From contig NZ_CP137573.1 in assembly GCF_033343995.1 (NCBI RefSeq), forward strand, positions 2,108,001-2,172,000: a stretch of DNA of 64,000 nt, read 5' to 3'. The translations under genes and the position numbers were made by a program. Positions within the stretch are counted from its first letter, which is position 1; each line of letters begins with the position of its first letter. This document shows positions 17,717 to 25,720 of the stretch, in pieces. This DNA comes from Streptomyces sp. HUAS YS2. GTDB taxonomy: Bacteria; Actinomycetota; Actinomycetes; Streptomycetales; Streptomycetaceae. The notes beneath the pieces were generated by a model. The model was not told where the DNA came from. It made no database searches and saw nothing but the letters and a program-made list of their open reading frames with translations.

Positions 17717-18995
17717 CTGGGCGGGCACGGTCGAGTCCAGGCCGACCCGCGAGGCCAGCCCGGCCTCCGCCGAGGAACTGGCGGACGAGGTGCGCCGGGC
17801 GGCCGAGGACGGGCTGCGGGTCAAGACCGTCGGCACCGGCCACTCGTTCACCTCGATCGCCGCCACCGACGGGCTGCTGATCCGGCCGGACCTGCTCACC
17901 GGGATCCGCCGGATCGACCGCGAGGCGATGACCGTCACCGTGGAGGCGGGCACCCCCCTCAAGCGGCTGAACGTGGCCCTTGCCCGGGAGGGCCTGTCGC
18001 TCACGAACATGGGCGACATCATGGAGCAGACGGTCGCCGGGGCCACCTCCACGGGCACCCACGGCACGGGGCGGGAATCGGCCTCGATCGCCGCGCAGAT
18101 CCGCGAGATCGAACTGGTGACGGCCGACGGCCGGCTGATGACCTGTTCGGCGAAGGAGAACCCGGAGGTCTTCGCGGCGGCCCGGATCGGGCTCGGCGCC
18201 CTGGGCGTGATCACCGCCCTCACCTTCGCGGTGGAACCGGTCTTCCTGCTCACCGCCCGCGAGGAGCCGATGAGCTTCGACCGGGTCACCGCGGAGTTCG
18301 ACGCGCTGCACGCTGAGAACGAGCACTTCGAGTTCTACTGGTTCCCGCACACCGACAACTGCAACACCAAGCGCAACAACCGCAGCGCCGGCCCCGAGGC
18401 CCCGCTGGGCCGGATCAGCGGCTGGGTCGACGACGAGCTGCTGTCCAACGGTATTTTCCAGCTGGCCTGTTCGCTGGGGCGCGCGGTGCCGCCGGTCGTC
18501 CCGTCGATCGCCAAGATCTCCAGCCGGGCGCTGTCGGCCCGTACGTACACCGACATCCCGTACAAGGTGTTCACCTCGCCGCGCCGGGTCCGGTTCGTGG
18601 AGATGGAGTACGCCCTGCCGCGCGAGGCCGCGGTGGCCGCGCTGCGCGAGCTGAAGGCGATGGTCGAGCGCTCCCCGCTGAAGATCAGCTTCCCGGTGGA
18701 GGTGCGGACCGCGCCCGCGGACGACATCGCGCTCTCCACCGCCTCGGACCGGGAGTCGGCGTACATCGCCGTGCACCTCTACAAGGGCACGCCCCACCGC
18801 GCGTACTTCACCGCGGTGGAGCGCATCATGACGGCGCACGGCGGTCGGCCGCACTGGGGCAAGGTGCACACCCGGGACGCCGCGTACCTCTCCGAGATCT
18901 ATCCGCGCTTCGCCGAGTTCACCGCCCTGCGCGACCGCCTGGACCCGGACCGCCGGTTCGGCAACGACTACCTGCGCCGCGTCCTGGGCGACTGA
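17652..18995 (+). CDS. FAD-dependent aldonolactone oxidase family protein
   Basis: A 447-residue VAO-family flavoprotein. The FAD-binding domain (about 30-200) contains GTGHSFTSIA, whose His is the covalent FAD site in relatives, and a second FAD loop around GDIMEQTVAGATSTGTHGTG. The C-terminal ALO domain ends with the family motif HWGK (HWGKVHT) and RFGNDYLRRVLG. Relatives oxidise L-gulono- or D-arabinono-lactone or alditols with O2. The GTG at 17652 is supported by GGAGGGG 5 bases upstream. It overlaps the MFS gene by 65 bases, hinting that transporter and oxidase act on related compounds, but that is inference. Confidence 0.88.
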   Translation: MSETPKALKSVTTRAGSSPWRNWAGTVESRPTREASPASAEELADEVRRAAEDGLRVKTVGTGHSFTSIAATDGLLIRPDLLTGIRRIDREAMTVTVEAGTPLKRLNVALAREGLSLTNMGDIMEQTVAGATSTGTHGTGRESASIAAQIREIELVTADGRLMTCSAKENPEVFAAARIGLGALGVITALTFAVEPVFLLTAREEPMSFDRVTAEFDALHAENEHFEFYWFPHTDNCNTKRNNRSAGPEAPLGRISGWVDDELLSNGIFQLACSLGRAVPPVVPSIAKISSRALSARTYTDIPYKVFTSPRRVRFVEMEYALPREAAVAALRELKAMVERSPLKISFPVEVRTAPADDIALSTASDRESAYIAVHLYKGTPHRAYFTAVERIMTAHGGRPHWGKVHTRDAAYLSEIYPRFAEFTALRDRLDPDRRFGNDYLRRVLGD

Positions 18996-18998
18996 CGG

Positions 18999-19841
18999 TC
19001 ATTCGGCGACGGCCGACCCCTCGGCGGGGGACGCGTCCGGGGCGGGCGCGGTCGGCGCGGTGGGCGTCCCGGTGCTGGGTGTCGGCTCCGGTTCGGGGGT
19101 GCCGCCGTCGGACGCGGAGGGCGTGGGGGTCGGGTCGGGGGTGCCGGTGGCATCCCGGCCCGGGTCCGGTGTCGTGCCCGTACCGGGGCTCGCGGAGCCG
19201 TGGTCGCCGTTCTGCGCCGGCCGCTCCCGGCCGGGGGTACGGGACGGGGCCGGGGCGTCGCCGGGCGAAGACGGCTTCTGTCCGCCGCGGTTGTCCTCGC
19301 CGCCGGTGACGGCGGAACGGAAGGTCGTCGTCCCCTCGGTCCCGCTGAAGTCCTGACCCGAGATCAGTTCGTACGTGGTGATGCCCCCCATGGCGACCAC
19401 GAAGACCAGCGCGGCGGCGACCAGGGAGCGGCGCCGGCCTCGGATCCGCGTGCCGTGCGTGGTGGCCTCGCCGTACGTGCCGTCGCCCGGGGGCGGTGCG
19501 GACACTGTGCCCAGGACCTGCGTCCGGTCCGGGAGCGGCACCTGACGGCCCTTCGGCTTCGTCGCCTGGACCGTGGCCTCGCGTAGCTGCTCACCGGTGC
19601 GCCGGAAGAAGAACTGCAGGACCGAGCCGCCGCAGGTGGCGACGACGCTGATCACGCCGGCGCCCAGGATCGTGCCGTACACCCCCAGATTCGAGGCGAG
19701 TTTGGCGGCCACGACAGCGGCGACGGCGCTTCCGGAGACCTGCGCCACACTCAGATCGAGGCGCTTCTTCTTCTCGTCCTTCTCCCGCGCGTCGGTCCCG
19801 TCGTCCCGCTTCTCTCGCATCTCCGGCCTCTGCTCGCCCAT
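18999..19841 (-). CDS. Membrane protein with Pro/Thr-rich extracytoplasmic tail
   Basis: A 280-residue protein. Residues 1-30 are highly charged. Residues about 33-75 form a Gly/Ala-rich hydrophobic hairpin. A basic linker follows, then a single transmembrane helix (about 139-160), then a 120-residue tail very rich in Pro, Thr, Gly and Ser. This arrangement suggests a cell-wall-spanning tail outside the membrane. No enzymatic motif was found. The stop lies three bases from the convergent oxidase stop. Family not recognised. Confidence 0.8.
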   Translation of the reverse strand: MGEQRPEMREKRDDGTDAREKDEKKKRLDLSVAQVSGSAVAAVVAAKLASNLGVYGTILGAGVISVVATCGGSVLQFFFRRTGEQLREATVQATKPKGRQVPLPDRTQVLGTVSAPPPGDGTYGEATTHGTRIRGRRRSLVAAALVFVVAMGGITTYELISGQDFSGTEGTTTFRSAVTGGEDNRGGQKPSSPGDAPAPSRTPGRERPAQNGDHGSASPGTGTTPDPGRDATGTPDPTPTPSASDGGTPEPEPTPSTGTPTAPTAPAPDASPAEGSAVAE

Positions 19842-20306
19842 CTGTCCCGCCTTGCACCCAGAAGTGACCTTTGGGAGCCGCGAATGGTTCCCTTTCTGCC
19901 GATTCTGTGAAGAGCGCCACGTACCGGCGAAGATCGCGGAGACTCAACTCCCGTACCGGCGGAGAAGTTCGGCGGCGCGGCGGTCCACCCAGGTGGCCCG
20001 AATGGAGTACTGTGACGAACCCGGGGTCGTGCTCCCTCATGGACGCACGGAGCACCGGGAGGGGGCCCGAATGCGGCACTCGAACCGGCGGCGCCGCTGC
20101 ACCGCACGGCGCCTGCTGCGTAGCGTGACCACCTGGTCACTCTGCGTCGCAAATAGGTAACCGTGCCATAACGGCGTTCCAGGGTCCACGCCCGACACGC
20201 CGGGCAACTCGGCAAGGTTGTGGCAGGCTGCACCCGGGCAGGCCACACTCGACTAGCGGAAGCAGCGACGCACGTGACGTCGGCAGGCACCACCCGGGAG
20301 GTCCCC
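19842..20306. other. Intergenic region upstream of sepH
   Basis: About 465 bases between divergent genes with no accepted CDS. It contains a 16-bp palindrome (20125-20140) and a relatively AT-rich stretch (AAATAGGTAACC, about 20151-20162) that could belong to the sepH promoter. Confidence 0.5.
20125..20140. promoter_or_regulatory. 16-bp palindrome GTGACCACCTGGTCAC
   Basis: Two 7-base arms (GTGACCA / TGGTCAC) with a 2-base centre lie about 165 bases before the sepH start. The spacing and symmetry suit a dimeric repressor or activator, but no cognate protein is known. Confidence 0.5.
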
Positions 20307-21356
20307 ATGCCCGAACTGCGTGTCGTGGCCGTCTCCAACGACGGCACACGACTGGTGCTGAAGGCTGCTGACAGCACGGAGTACACGCTTCCGATCGACG
20401 AGCGGCTCCGCGCCGCCGTGCGCAACGACCGCGCGCGCCTCGGTCAGATCGAGATCGAGGTGGAGAGCCACCTCCGCCCCCGCGACATCCAGGCGCGCAT
20501 ACGTGCCGGTGCCTCCGCGGAGGAGGTCGCCCAGCTCGCCGGCATCCCCGTCGACCGTGTCCGCCGCTTCGAGGGCCCCGTGCTCGCCGAGCGCGCGTTC
20601 ATGGCCGAGCGGGCCCGCAAGACTCCCGTGCGCCGGCCCGGCGAGAACACCGGACCTCAGCTCGGCGAGGCGGTCCAGGAGCGTCTGCTGCTGCGCGGCG
20701 CCGAGAAGGACACCGTGCAGTGGGACTCCTGGCGGCGCGACGACGGCACCTGGGAGGTGCTGCTCGTATACCGCGTGGCCGGCGAGGTGCACAGCGCGAG
20801 CTGGACGTACGACCCGCCGCGGCGGCTCGTGCAGGCGGTGGACGACGAGGCGCGCTCGCTGATCGGCGAGACCGACGACACGATCACCGCCCCGGAGCCG
20901 AGCTTCCCGTTCGTGCCCCGGATCGCCCGGCTCCCCCGCGACCGGCCGCTCGACCGCGCGCTGGACCGTCAGCTGGAGCGCGAACGACAGCTCCCGCCGG
21001 CACCGCCCGCGGAGGACGAGAGCCCGAGCGAGCGGGACTCGCTGACCAGCCTCCTGGAGGCCGTGCCCAGCTTCCGGGGCGACATGGTCGTACCGGACCG
21101 CTCCGACGAGGACCCGGCGACCGAGCCGGAGCAGGAGCCGGATGCGGAGGAGCCGCCGGCCCCGGCGGCCTCGGCCGGGGCGGGCTCGGCGTACGCCGAC
21201 GTGCTCATGCCGCGGGCGGTCTCGGGCCACCGCGACCGCCTGATCGGGACGACCGACCGGCAGGCGGAGGCGGACGGCGTCCGGCCCGGCCGCCGGGCCG
21301 CGGTGCCGAGCTGGGACGAGATCGTCTTCGGCACGCGCCGGAAGAAGCAGGACTGA
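20307..21356 (+). CDS. sepH: Cell division protein SepH
   Basis: A 349-residue actinobacterial protein (N-terminal DUF3071) that binds FtsZ, stimulates filament assembly and is needed for sporulation septation in Streptomyces. The N-terminal domain (1-115) has the conserved MPELRVVAVSNDGTRLVL opening and a helix-turn-helix-like segment (GASAEEVAQLAGIPVDRVRRFEG, split here as GASAEEVAQLAG then IPVDRVRRF). A long acidic Pro-rich linker (about 235-315) leads to a short conserved C-terminal motif WDEIVFGTRRK. The ATG at 20307 has GGGAGG just upstream. It is monocistronic, ending at a strong hairpin. Confidence 0.95.
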   Translation: MPELRVVAVSNDGTRLVLKAADSTEYTLPIDERLRAAVRNDRARLGQIEIEVESHLRPRDIQARIRAGASAEEVAQLAGIPVDRVRRFEGPVLAERAFMAERARKTPVRRPGENTGPQLGEAVQERLLLRGAEKDTVQWDSWRRDDGTWEVLLVYRVAGEVHSASWTYDPPRRLVQAVDDEARSLIGETDDTITAPEPSFPFVPRIARLPRDRPLDRALDRQLERERQLPPAPPAEDESPSERDSLTSLLEAVPSFRGDMVVPDRSDEDPATEPEQEPDAEEPPAPAASAGAGSAYADVLMPRAVSGHRDRLIGTTDRQAEADGVRPGRRAAVPSWDEIVFGTRRKKQD

Positions 21357-21367
21357 GCAGTACACCG

Positions 21368-21406
21368 AGGAGAGGCCGGTACCCGTGTCGGGTACCGGCC
21401 TCTCCT
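21368..21406. terminator. Bidirectional hairpin after sepH
   Basis: 17-bp arms (21368-21384 and 21390-21406) enclose GTGTC between convergent sepH (+) and the sulfurtransferase gene (-). Confidence 0.85.
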
Positions 21407-21417
21407 TGTGCGTCCTG

Positions 21418-22245
21418 CTACGGGTTCGGGCCCGTGGCCACCGGCCGGTCGGAGTCGCTGACCCACTCGGACCAGGAACCGGCGTACAGCGCAGCCGGGA
21501 TGCCCGCGATCTCCAGGGCGACCAGCTGCTGGGCCGCGGACACGCCGGAGCCGCAGTAGACGCCCACCTCCGCCGCGTCCGCGGCGCCGAGCGCCTTGAA
21601 GCGGGAGGTCAGCACGTCGGCGGGCAGGTACCGGCCGTGCGCGTCGACGTTCTCCATGGTCGGCGCCGAGACCGCACCCGGGATGTGGCCCGCGACCGGG
21701 TCGATCGGCTCCGTCTCGCCGCGGTACCGCTCCCCCGCCCGCGCGTCCAGCAGAAGTCCGGTACGCGCCAGGGCCGCCGCGCCCTCCGCGTCGAGCAGCC
21801 GCAGCGCACCCGGCGCGGGCACGAAGTCGCCCTCCTCCGGAGACGGGACCTCGGTCGACAGCGGTCCCGTCCAGGCCGGCAGGCCGCCGTCGAGGATCCG
21901 TACGTCGCCGTGGCCCGTCCAGCGCAGCATCCACCAGGCGCGCGCGGCGGCCCAGCCCTGGCCGCCGTCGTACACGACCACGGGGGCGTCCGACCGGACG
22001 CCCGCCCCGCGCATCACGGCCCCGAAGGCCGCCACGTCCGGCAGCGGGTGCCGGCCGCGACCGCCGCCGGGCGGGTCGGCGAGCTCCGCCTCCAGGTCGA
22101 CGTAGACCGCCCCGGGAAGATGTCCGGCCTCGTACAGGGGACGCCCGGGCGGGCCGCCCATCTGGTAGCGGACGTCGAGCAGCACCGGGGGACGCGACCC
22201 GGCAAGTTCGCTCACGAGTTCGGATGCGGAGATGATGGGTGTCAT
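21418..22245 (-). CDS. Sulfurtransferase with two rhodanese domains (SseA type)
   Basis: A 275-residue tandem-rhodanese enzyme transferring sulfane sulfur from thiosulfate or 3-mercaptopyruvate to a thiophilic acceptor. The first domain (about 1-125) is structural, with LLDVRYQ and VYDGGQGWAAARAWW. The second (about 140-275) holds the active-site loop YCGSGVSAAQ, with the persulfide-forming Cys. The CGSGV form resembles mercaptopyruvate sulfurtransferases. The ATG at 22245 is preferred because GAGG lies 9 bases upstream; another ATG at 22254 is possible. Confidence 0.92.
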   Translation of the reverse strand: MTPIISASELVSELAGSRPPVLLDVRYQMGGPPGRPLYEAGHLPGAVYVDLEAELADPPGGGRGRHPLPDVAAFGAVMRGAGVRSDAPVVVYDGGQGWAAARAWWMLRWTGHGDVRILDGGLPAWTGPLSTEVPSPEEGDFVPAPGALRLLDAEGAAALARTGLLLDARAGERYRGETEPIDPVAGHIPGAVSAPTMENVDAHGRYLPADVLTSRFKALGAADAAEVGVYCGSGVSAAQQLVALEIAGIPAALYAGSWSEWVSDSDRPVATGPNP

Positions 22246-22540
22246 GGGAGCCATCCTCGCGCAGCCGCGGCCCGCCCGGCCCCAAACGTAGCGAGCGCGA
22301 ACCGGCCGGGAAACGGACGGGAGGCGACAAACAAGGCAACCTCCCACCGGATCGCGCCGGAATCGGCGCGGCCGGGGCGCGCGACCCGCCGGGTGGTGCG
22401 AGCATCGGCACGGGACACGCGACATCACGCCGCCCCGGGCCCCGCGCCCGGGAGACGGGCCCGCCCACACGGCCGGCCGCGCCGCGTGCGCCCTTGTCCC
22501 CCCGCACGGCCACCGGCGATGGTCCGAGGAGAGAGTGACG

Positions 22541-23317
22541 ATGACCGAGGCGACTCGGCGCACACCCGGTACACCCTGTTGGGTGAGCCTCATGGTGCAC
22601 GGGCTTGACACCACGCAGGAGTTCTACGGCGCCCTGTTCGACTGGGAGTTCCAGCCCGGCCCGCAGCAACTCGGCCCGTACTCCCGCGCCCTGCTCGACG
22701 GCAAGGAGGTGGCGGGCATCGGCCAGCTCCCTCCCGACCGTCATCTACCGATCGCCTGGACGACCTATCTGGCCACCGACGACGCGGACGAGACCGCCGA
22801 GCTGATCCGCGGCTGCGGCGGTACGGTCGCCGTCGGGCCCCTGGACGCCGACGAAGCCGGCCGGCTCGCGATCTGCTCGGACCCGGCGGGCGCGGTGTTC
22901 GGCATCTGGCAGGCCGCGGGACACGTCGGCACGAATCTGGCCGGGCCGCCGGGCACCCCGGTCTGGAACGAGCTGTTGACGTACGAGACCTCGACGGTCG
23001 GGAAGTTCTACCAGACCGTCTTCGGCTACGGGATCGAGCCGGTCGTCTCCGCCGACTTCGACTACCTGACGCTGCACCTGGAGGGCCGCCCGGTGGCCTC
23101 CCTGCACGGCGTCGGCACCGCGCTGCCGCGCGACCGGGGCGCGCACTGGATGACGTACTTCGAGGTCGCCGACACCGACGGGGCAGCCCGGCTGATCACC
23201 GAGCTGGGCGGGCAGGTGCTGCGGCCGCCCCGGGAGGGCACGGCGGGCCGGCTGGCCCTGGTGGCCGACCCGGAGGGCGCGGTGTTCACCATCGTCCACT
23301 CGTCGCGGCAGGACTGA
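22541..23317 (+). CDS. VOC-family protein with two glyoxalase-like modules
   Basis: A 258-residue protein with two repeats of the vicinal-oxygen-chelate fold. Each begins around a PCW/VW segment and GLDTTQEFYGALFDWEF (residues 21-37) or STVGKFYQTVFGY (near 150), and ends around DPAGAVFGIWQ or DPEGAVFTIVH. Members bind a metal or act as resistance or hydrolase proteins; the metal ligands here are not clear-cut, so the reaction is not predicted. The ATG at 22541 is preferred over a GTG six bases earlier because GAGGAG is then better spaced. Confidence 0.87.
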   Translation: MTEATRRTPGTPCWVSLMVHGLDTTQEFYGALFDWEFQPGPQQLGPYSRALLDGKEVAGIGQLPPDRHLPIAWTTYLATDDADETAELIRGCGGTVAVGPLDADEAGRLAICSDPAGAVFGIWQAAGHVGTNLAGPPGTPVWNELLTYETSTVGKFYQTVFGYGIEPVVSADFDYLTLHLEGRPVASLHGVGTALPRDRGAHWMTYFEVADTDGAARLITELGGQVLRPPREGTAGRLALVADPEGAVFTIVHSSRQD

Positions 23318-23344
23318 CGACCCGAGCCGGCGCCTGTTACGAGC

Positions 23345-24673
23345 TCAGGCCCGCCCCGTGCGGGCCGGGCCGCGGCGCAGCCGGGGCGAGCGCTGCCGGG
23401 GCAGCGCGCCGCCGCCCGGGAGCCCGAGCTCGGTGAGCCGCTCGCGCGGGAAGCAGCGCTCGGTGCGCTCGGTGCGGTCCAGGCCGGCCAGCAGCGTGCT
23501 GACCTGGTCCCGCAGGCCGGGGTGGCTCGCCGGCCGCATGCAGTACCCGACCGCGCGGACCAGCGGCGGCAGCGTGGCGGGGGCCGCTCCGGGCACGGCG
23601 GGCGCCTCGCCGAGCTCCAGGTCGGGGACCACGTGGTCGACGACGACCAGCGGCACCCGGTTGCTGTTCTCGTACGGGGTGAGGCGGTCCAGGACCGTCC
23701 CGGTGCCGACCCGGGCGACGGGCACGTCGTAGTACGCCGACGCGGTGAGCATGGCCGTGGAGAAGCAGCCGACGACGAGCCGGAGCGGGCACCGCTCGTA
23801 GAAGGTCTCGGCGAGCAGCGGCCCGTCCAGGACGGTCAGCCGCAGGCCGGCGGCCTCGGCCGCCTCGTTCAGGGCCAGCGAGTACCGGGCCGGGGCGGTG
23901 GGGTGCGGCTTGAAGACCACGGAACGGTGCCCGGCCGCGGCGGCGCCGCGCACCATCCGGACGTGCAGCTCCTCCTCCTCGTCGGCGGTGAGGATGCCGA
24001 GGGCGGCGAGGTACTGGCCGAGCAGCAGGGCGGTCGGCGCGGCGGCGACCGCGCGCTCGACCTGCGGGTCCCCCGCGGCGTCCTCGGCGATCTCGCCGAG
24101 GACCCGGCGGAAGGCCGCGTCGGGGACCAGTTCGGGCTCGACGCCGTACTCGGTGAGCAGCATCGGGAGCAGCCCGGGCACCAGGTCGAGGTGGAGCAGC
24201 CGGCGGATCCGGCAGGCGATCGACTGGGGCAGGTCGTCGCGGGTGGGGCCGTAGCTCATCAGGCCGTCCGCGTACACCTGGACGGAGCTCTCCGCGAAGG
24301 CGGCCGCGAGCGCGCGGGCGGGATTGACCTGGATGGACTCCACGATCAGCTCGACCGGGCCGTCGTCGAGGTCCCAGGCGGTCCGCAGGACCCGCTGCCA
24401 CAGCGGGGCCTCCTCCGGGCGCGGGCTCCAGGTGCCGGGGTGGTACGGCCGGATGGTGTCGTTCCAGTCGATCACGCCGTCGAAGCGGGCGGCGATCCGG
24501 TCGTAGCCGGTCATCTCGTCCAGGCGGAGCGCGGTCTCGGGGATCTCGGCGTTGTGGGAGACGAGCATCAGGCGGCGCGCCCGGTCGCGGGGGCCGAACT
24601 GCCCGGCGTCCAGGGCGGCGGCGAGGGTGGCCGCGCCGTAGAGCGTGGACACCTGGAAGATCTGTGTGGTCAT
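23345..24673 (-). CDS. Alpha-2,8-polysialyltransferase family glycosyltransferase
   Basis: A 442-residue protein of the bacterial polysialyltransferase (POLYSIA/PF07388-like) type. It opens with TQIFQVSTLYGAATLAAAL. The D/E-D/E-G-like motif is in VYADGLMSYGP, and the HP motif in VFKPHPTAPARYS; both are catalytic or CMP-sugar-binding motifs in this family. A late VVGCFSTAML segment matches the Ser-containing motif. The C-terminus is Arg-rich. Known relatives make polysialic or Kdn-like polymers at the membrane. The ATG at 24673 is chosen on GGAA spacing; 24709 is an alternative. Last gene of a three-gene set with GT2 and YfhO-like genes; no sialate synthase or CMP-sugar synthetase is nearby. 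Confidence 0.82.
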   Translation of the reverse strand: MTTQIFQVSTLYGAATLAAALDAGQFGPRDRARRLMLVSHNAEIPETALRLDEMTGYDRIAARFDGVIDWNDTIRPYHPGTWSPRPEEAPLWQRVLRTAWDLDDGPVELIVESIQVNPARALAAAFAESSVQVYADGLMSYGPTRDDLPQSIACRIRRLLHLDLVPGLLPMLLTEYGVEPELVPDAAFRRVLGEIAEDAAGDPQVERAVAAAPTALLLGQYLAALGILTADEEEELHVRMVRGAAAAGHRSVVFKPHPTAPARYSLALNEAAEAAGLRLTVLDGPLLAETFYERCPLRLVVGCFSTAMLTASAYYDVPVARVGTGTVLDRLTPYENSNRVPLVVVDHVVPDLELGEAPAVPGAAPATLPPLVRAVGYCMRPASHPGLRDQVSTLLAGLDRTERTERCFPRERLTELGLPGGGALPRQRSPRLRRGPARTGRA

Positions 24674-24715
24674 GGCGGGTTCCGGGTTCTTGCGTGGTTC
24701 GGGCGTCATCGTGGT

Positions 24716-25681
24716 TCAGGCGGCCCTTCGCGCGCCGCGCAGGCGCTGGAGCATGGTCGAGCGGGTGGTGTCCATCGACGCGAGCGTCTCGTCGAGGACC
24801 CCCTGCGGCATCCGCGCCAGCCCGTCGGTCACGTCCCGGCCCAGCCGCCGGGCCACGGCTGGCTCGTACTGGTCGGACTTGGCCATGTGGAAGGCGATCA
24901 TGGCGCAGTAGGTGCGGACCGCCTTGGGCAGGAAGCGGTCGGCCTCCGGGTCCCGGGCGACCTCCTCCAGAAGGAGGTCGTACGACGGAATGAAGTCGAG
25001 CTGCCGGTTGTCGGTGATCTGGGTGAGCGAGGTGGTGACACCGCGCCGGTAGAACACGCCGTGCAGGGAGAGCGCCGCGTACGTATCGGCCTTCAGGTGG
25101 AGCCGCCAGACCCACAGCCGGTCCTCGGCGGTGCGCAGCTTCGTCTCGAAGCGGGACGCGCCGTCGCGGAAGAGGCGTCCGCTGTAGATCCCGAAGGGGA
25201 CGAACGGGTAGTCGACCATCGTCACCATGCTGGCCGGGGCGATCCCGTCCCGGGGATTCATCACCGTGTCGCGGAGCTTCGCCGGGGCGTACCGGATCTG
25301 CCGGTTCCGGGCGTTCGACTGGACGTGGTCGGTGCGGGCGAAGTCGCAGCCGAGGGCCTCGACGCGGTCCACCATGGCGCGCAGGTGGCCCGGCGCGTAC
25401 CAGTCGTCGCCGTCGAGGAAGGTGATCCAGTCCCCGGTCGCGGCGTCGATGCCGGTGTTGCGGGCCTGGGCCACACCCTGGTTGGTGGCGTGCCGGATCA
25501 CCCGGGCCTGCGGGATCCGGCTCTCCCACCGGTCGAGGACGTACGGGGTGTCGTCCGTGGAGCAGTCGTCGACGAGCAGGAACTCGAAGTCCGGGTCCGC
25601 GTTGTTCGCGAGGCTGCGCAGGGTGTCGGGCGCGTACGCCCCGACGTTGTGGAACGGTACGACGACGGACAGCTTCGGCAC
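24716..25681 (-). CDS. Family 2 glycosyltransferase
   Basis: A 321-residue GT-A enzyme. It opens KLSVVVPFHNVGAYAPDTL, then has the nucleotide-binding region LLVDDCSTDDT and the metal-binding motif FLDGDDWYAPGHL. A later LRTAEDRLWVWRLHL holds a likely catalytic acid (ED). The donor sugar cannot be told. The GTG at 25681 is chosen because GGGGAA lies upstream; a GTG at 25696 is possible. It follows the YfhO-like gene by 39 bases and precedes the polysialyltransferase-like gene by about 40, so the three probably form one transcript. Confidence 0.9.
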   Translation of the reverse strand: MPKLSVVVPFHNVGAYAPDTLRSLANNADPDFEFLLVDDCSTDDTPYVLDRWESRIPQARVIRHATNQGVAQARNTGIDAATGDWITFLDGDDWYAPGHLRAMVDRVEALGCDFARTDHVQSNARNRQIRYAPAKLRDTVMNPRDGIAPASMVTMVDYPFVPFGIYSGRLFRDGASRFETKLRTAEDRLWVWRLHLKADTYAALSLHGVFYRRGVTTSLTQITDNRQLDFIPSYDLLLEEVARDPEADRFLPKAVRTYCAMIAFHMAKSDQYEPAVARRLGRDVTDGLARMPQGVLDETLASMDTTRSTMLQRLRGARRAA

Positions 25682-25720
25682 ACGGATTCCCCACACTCGA
25701 ACGGCACTCCGCGCGGCACG

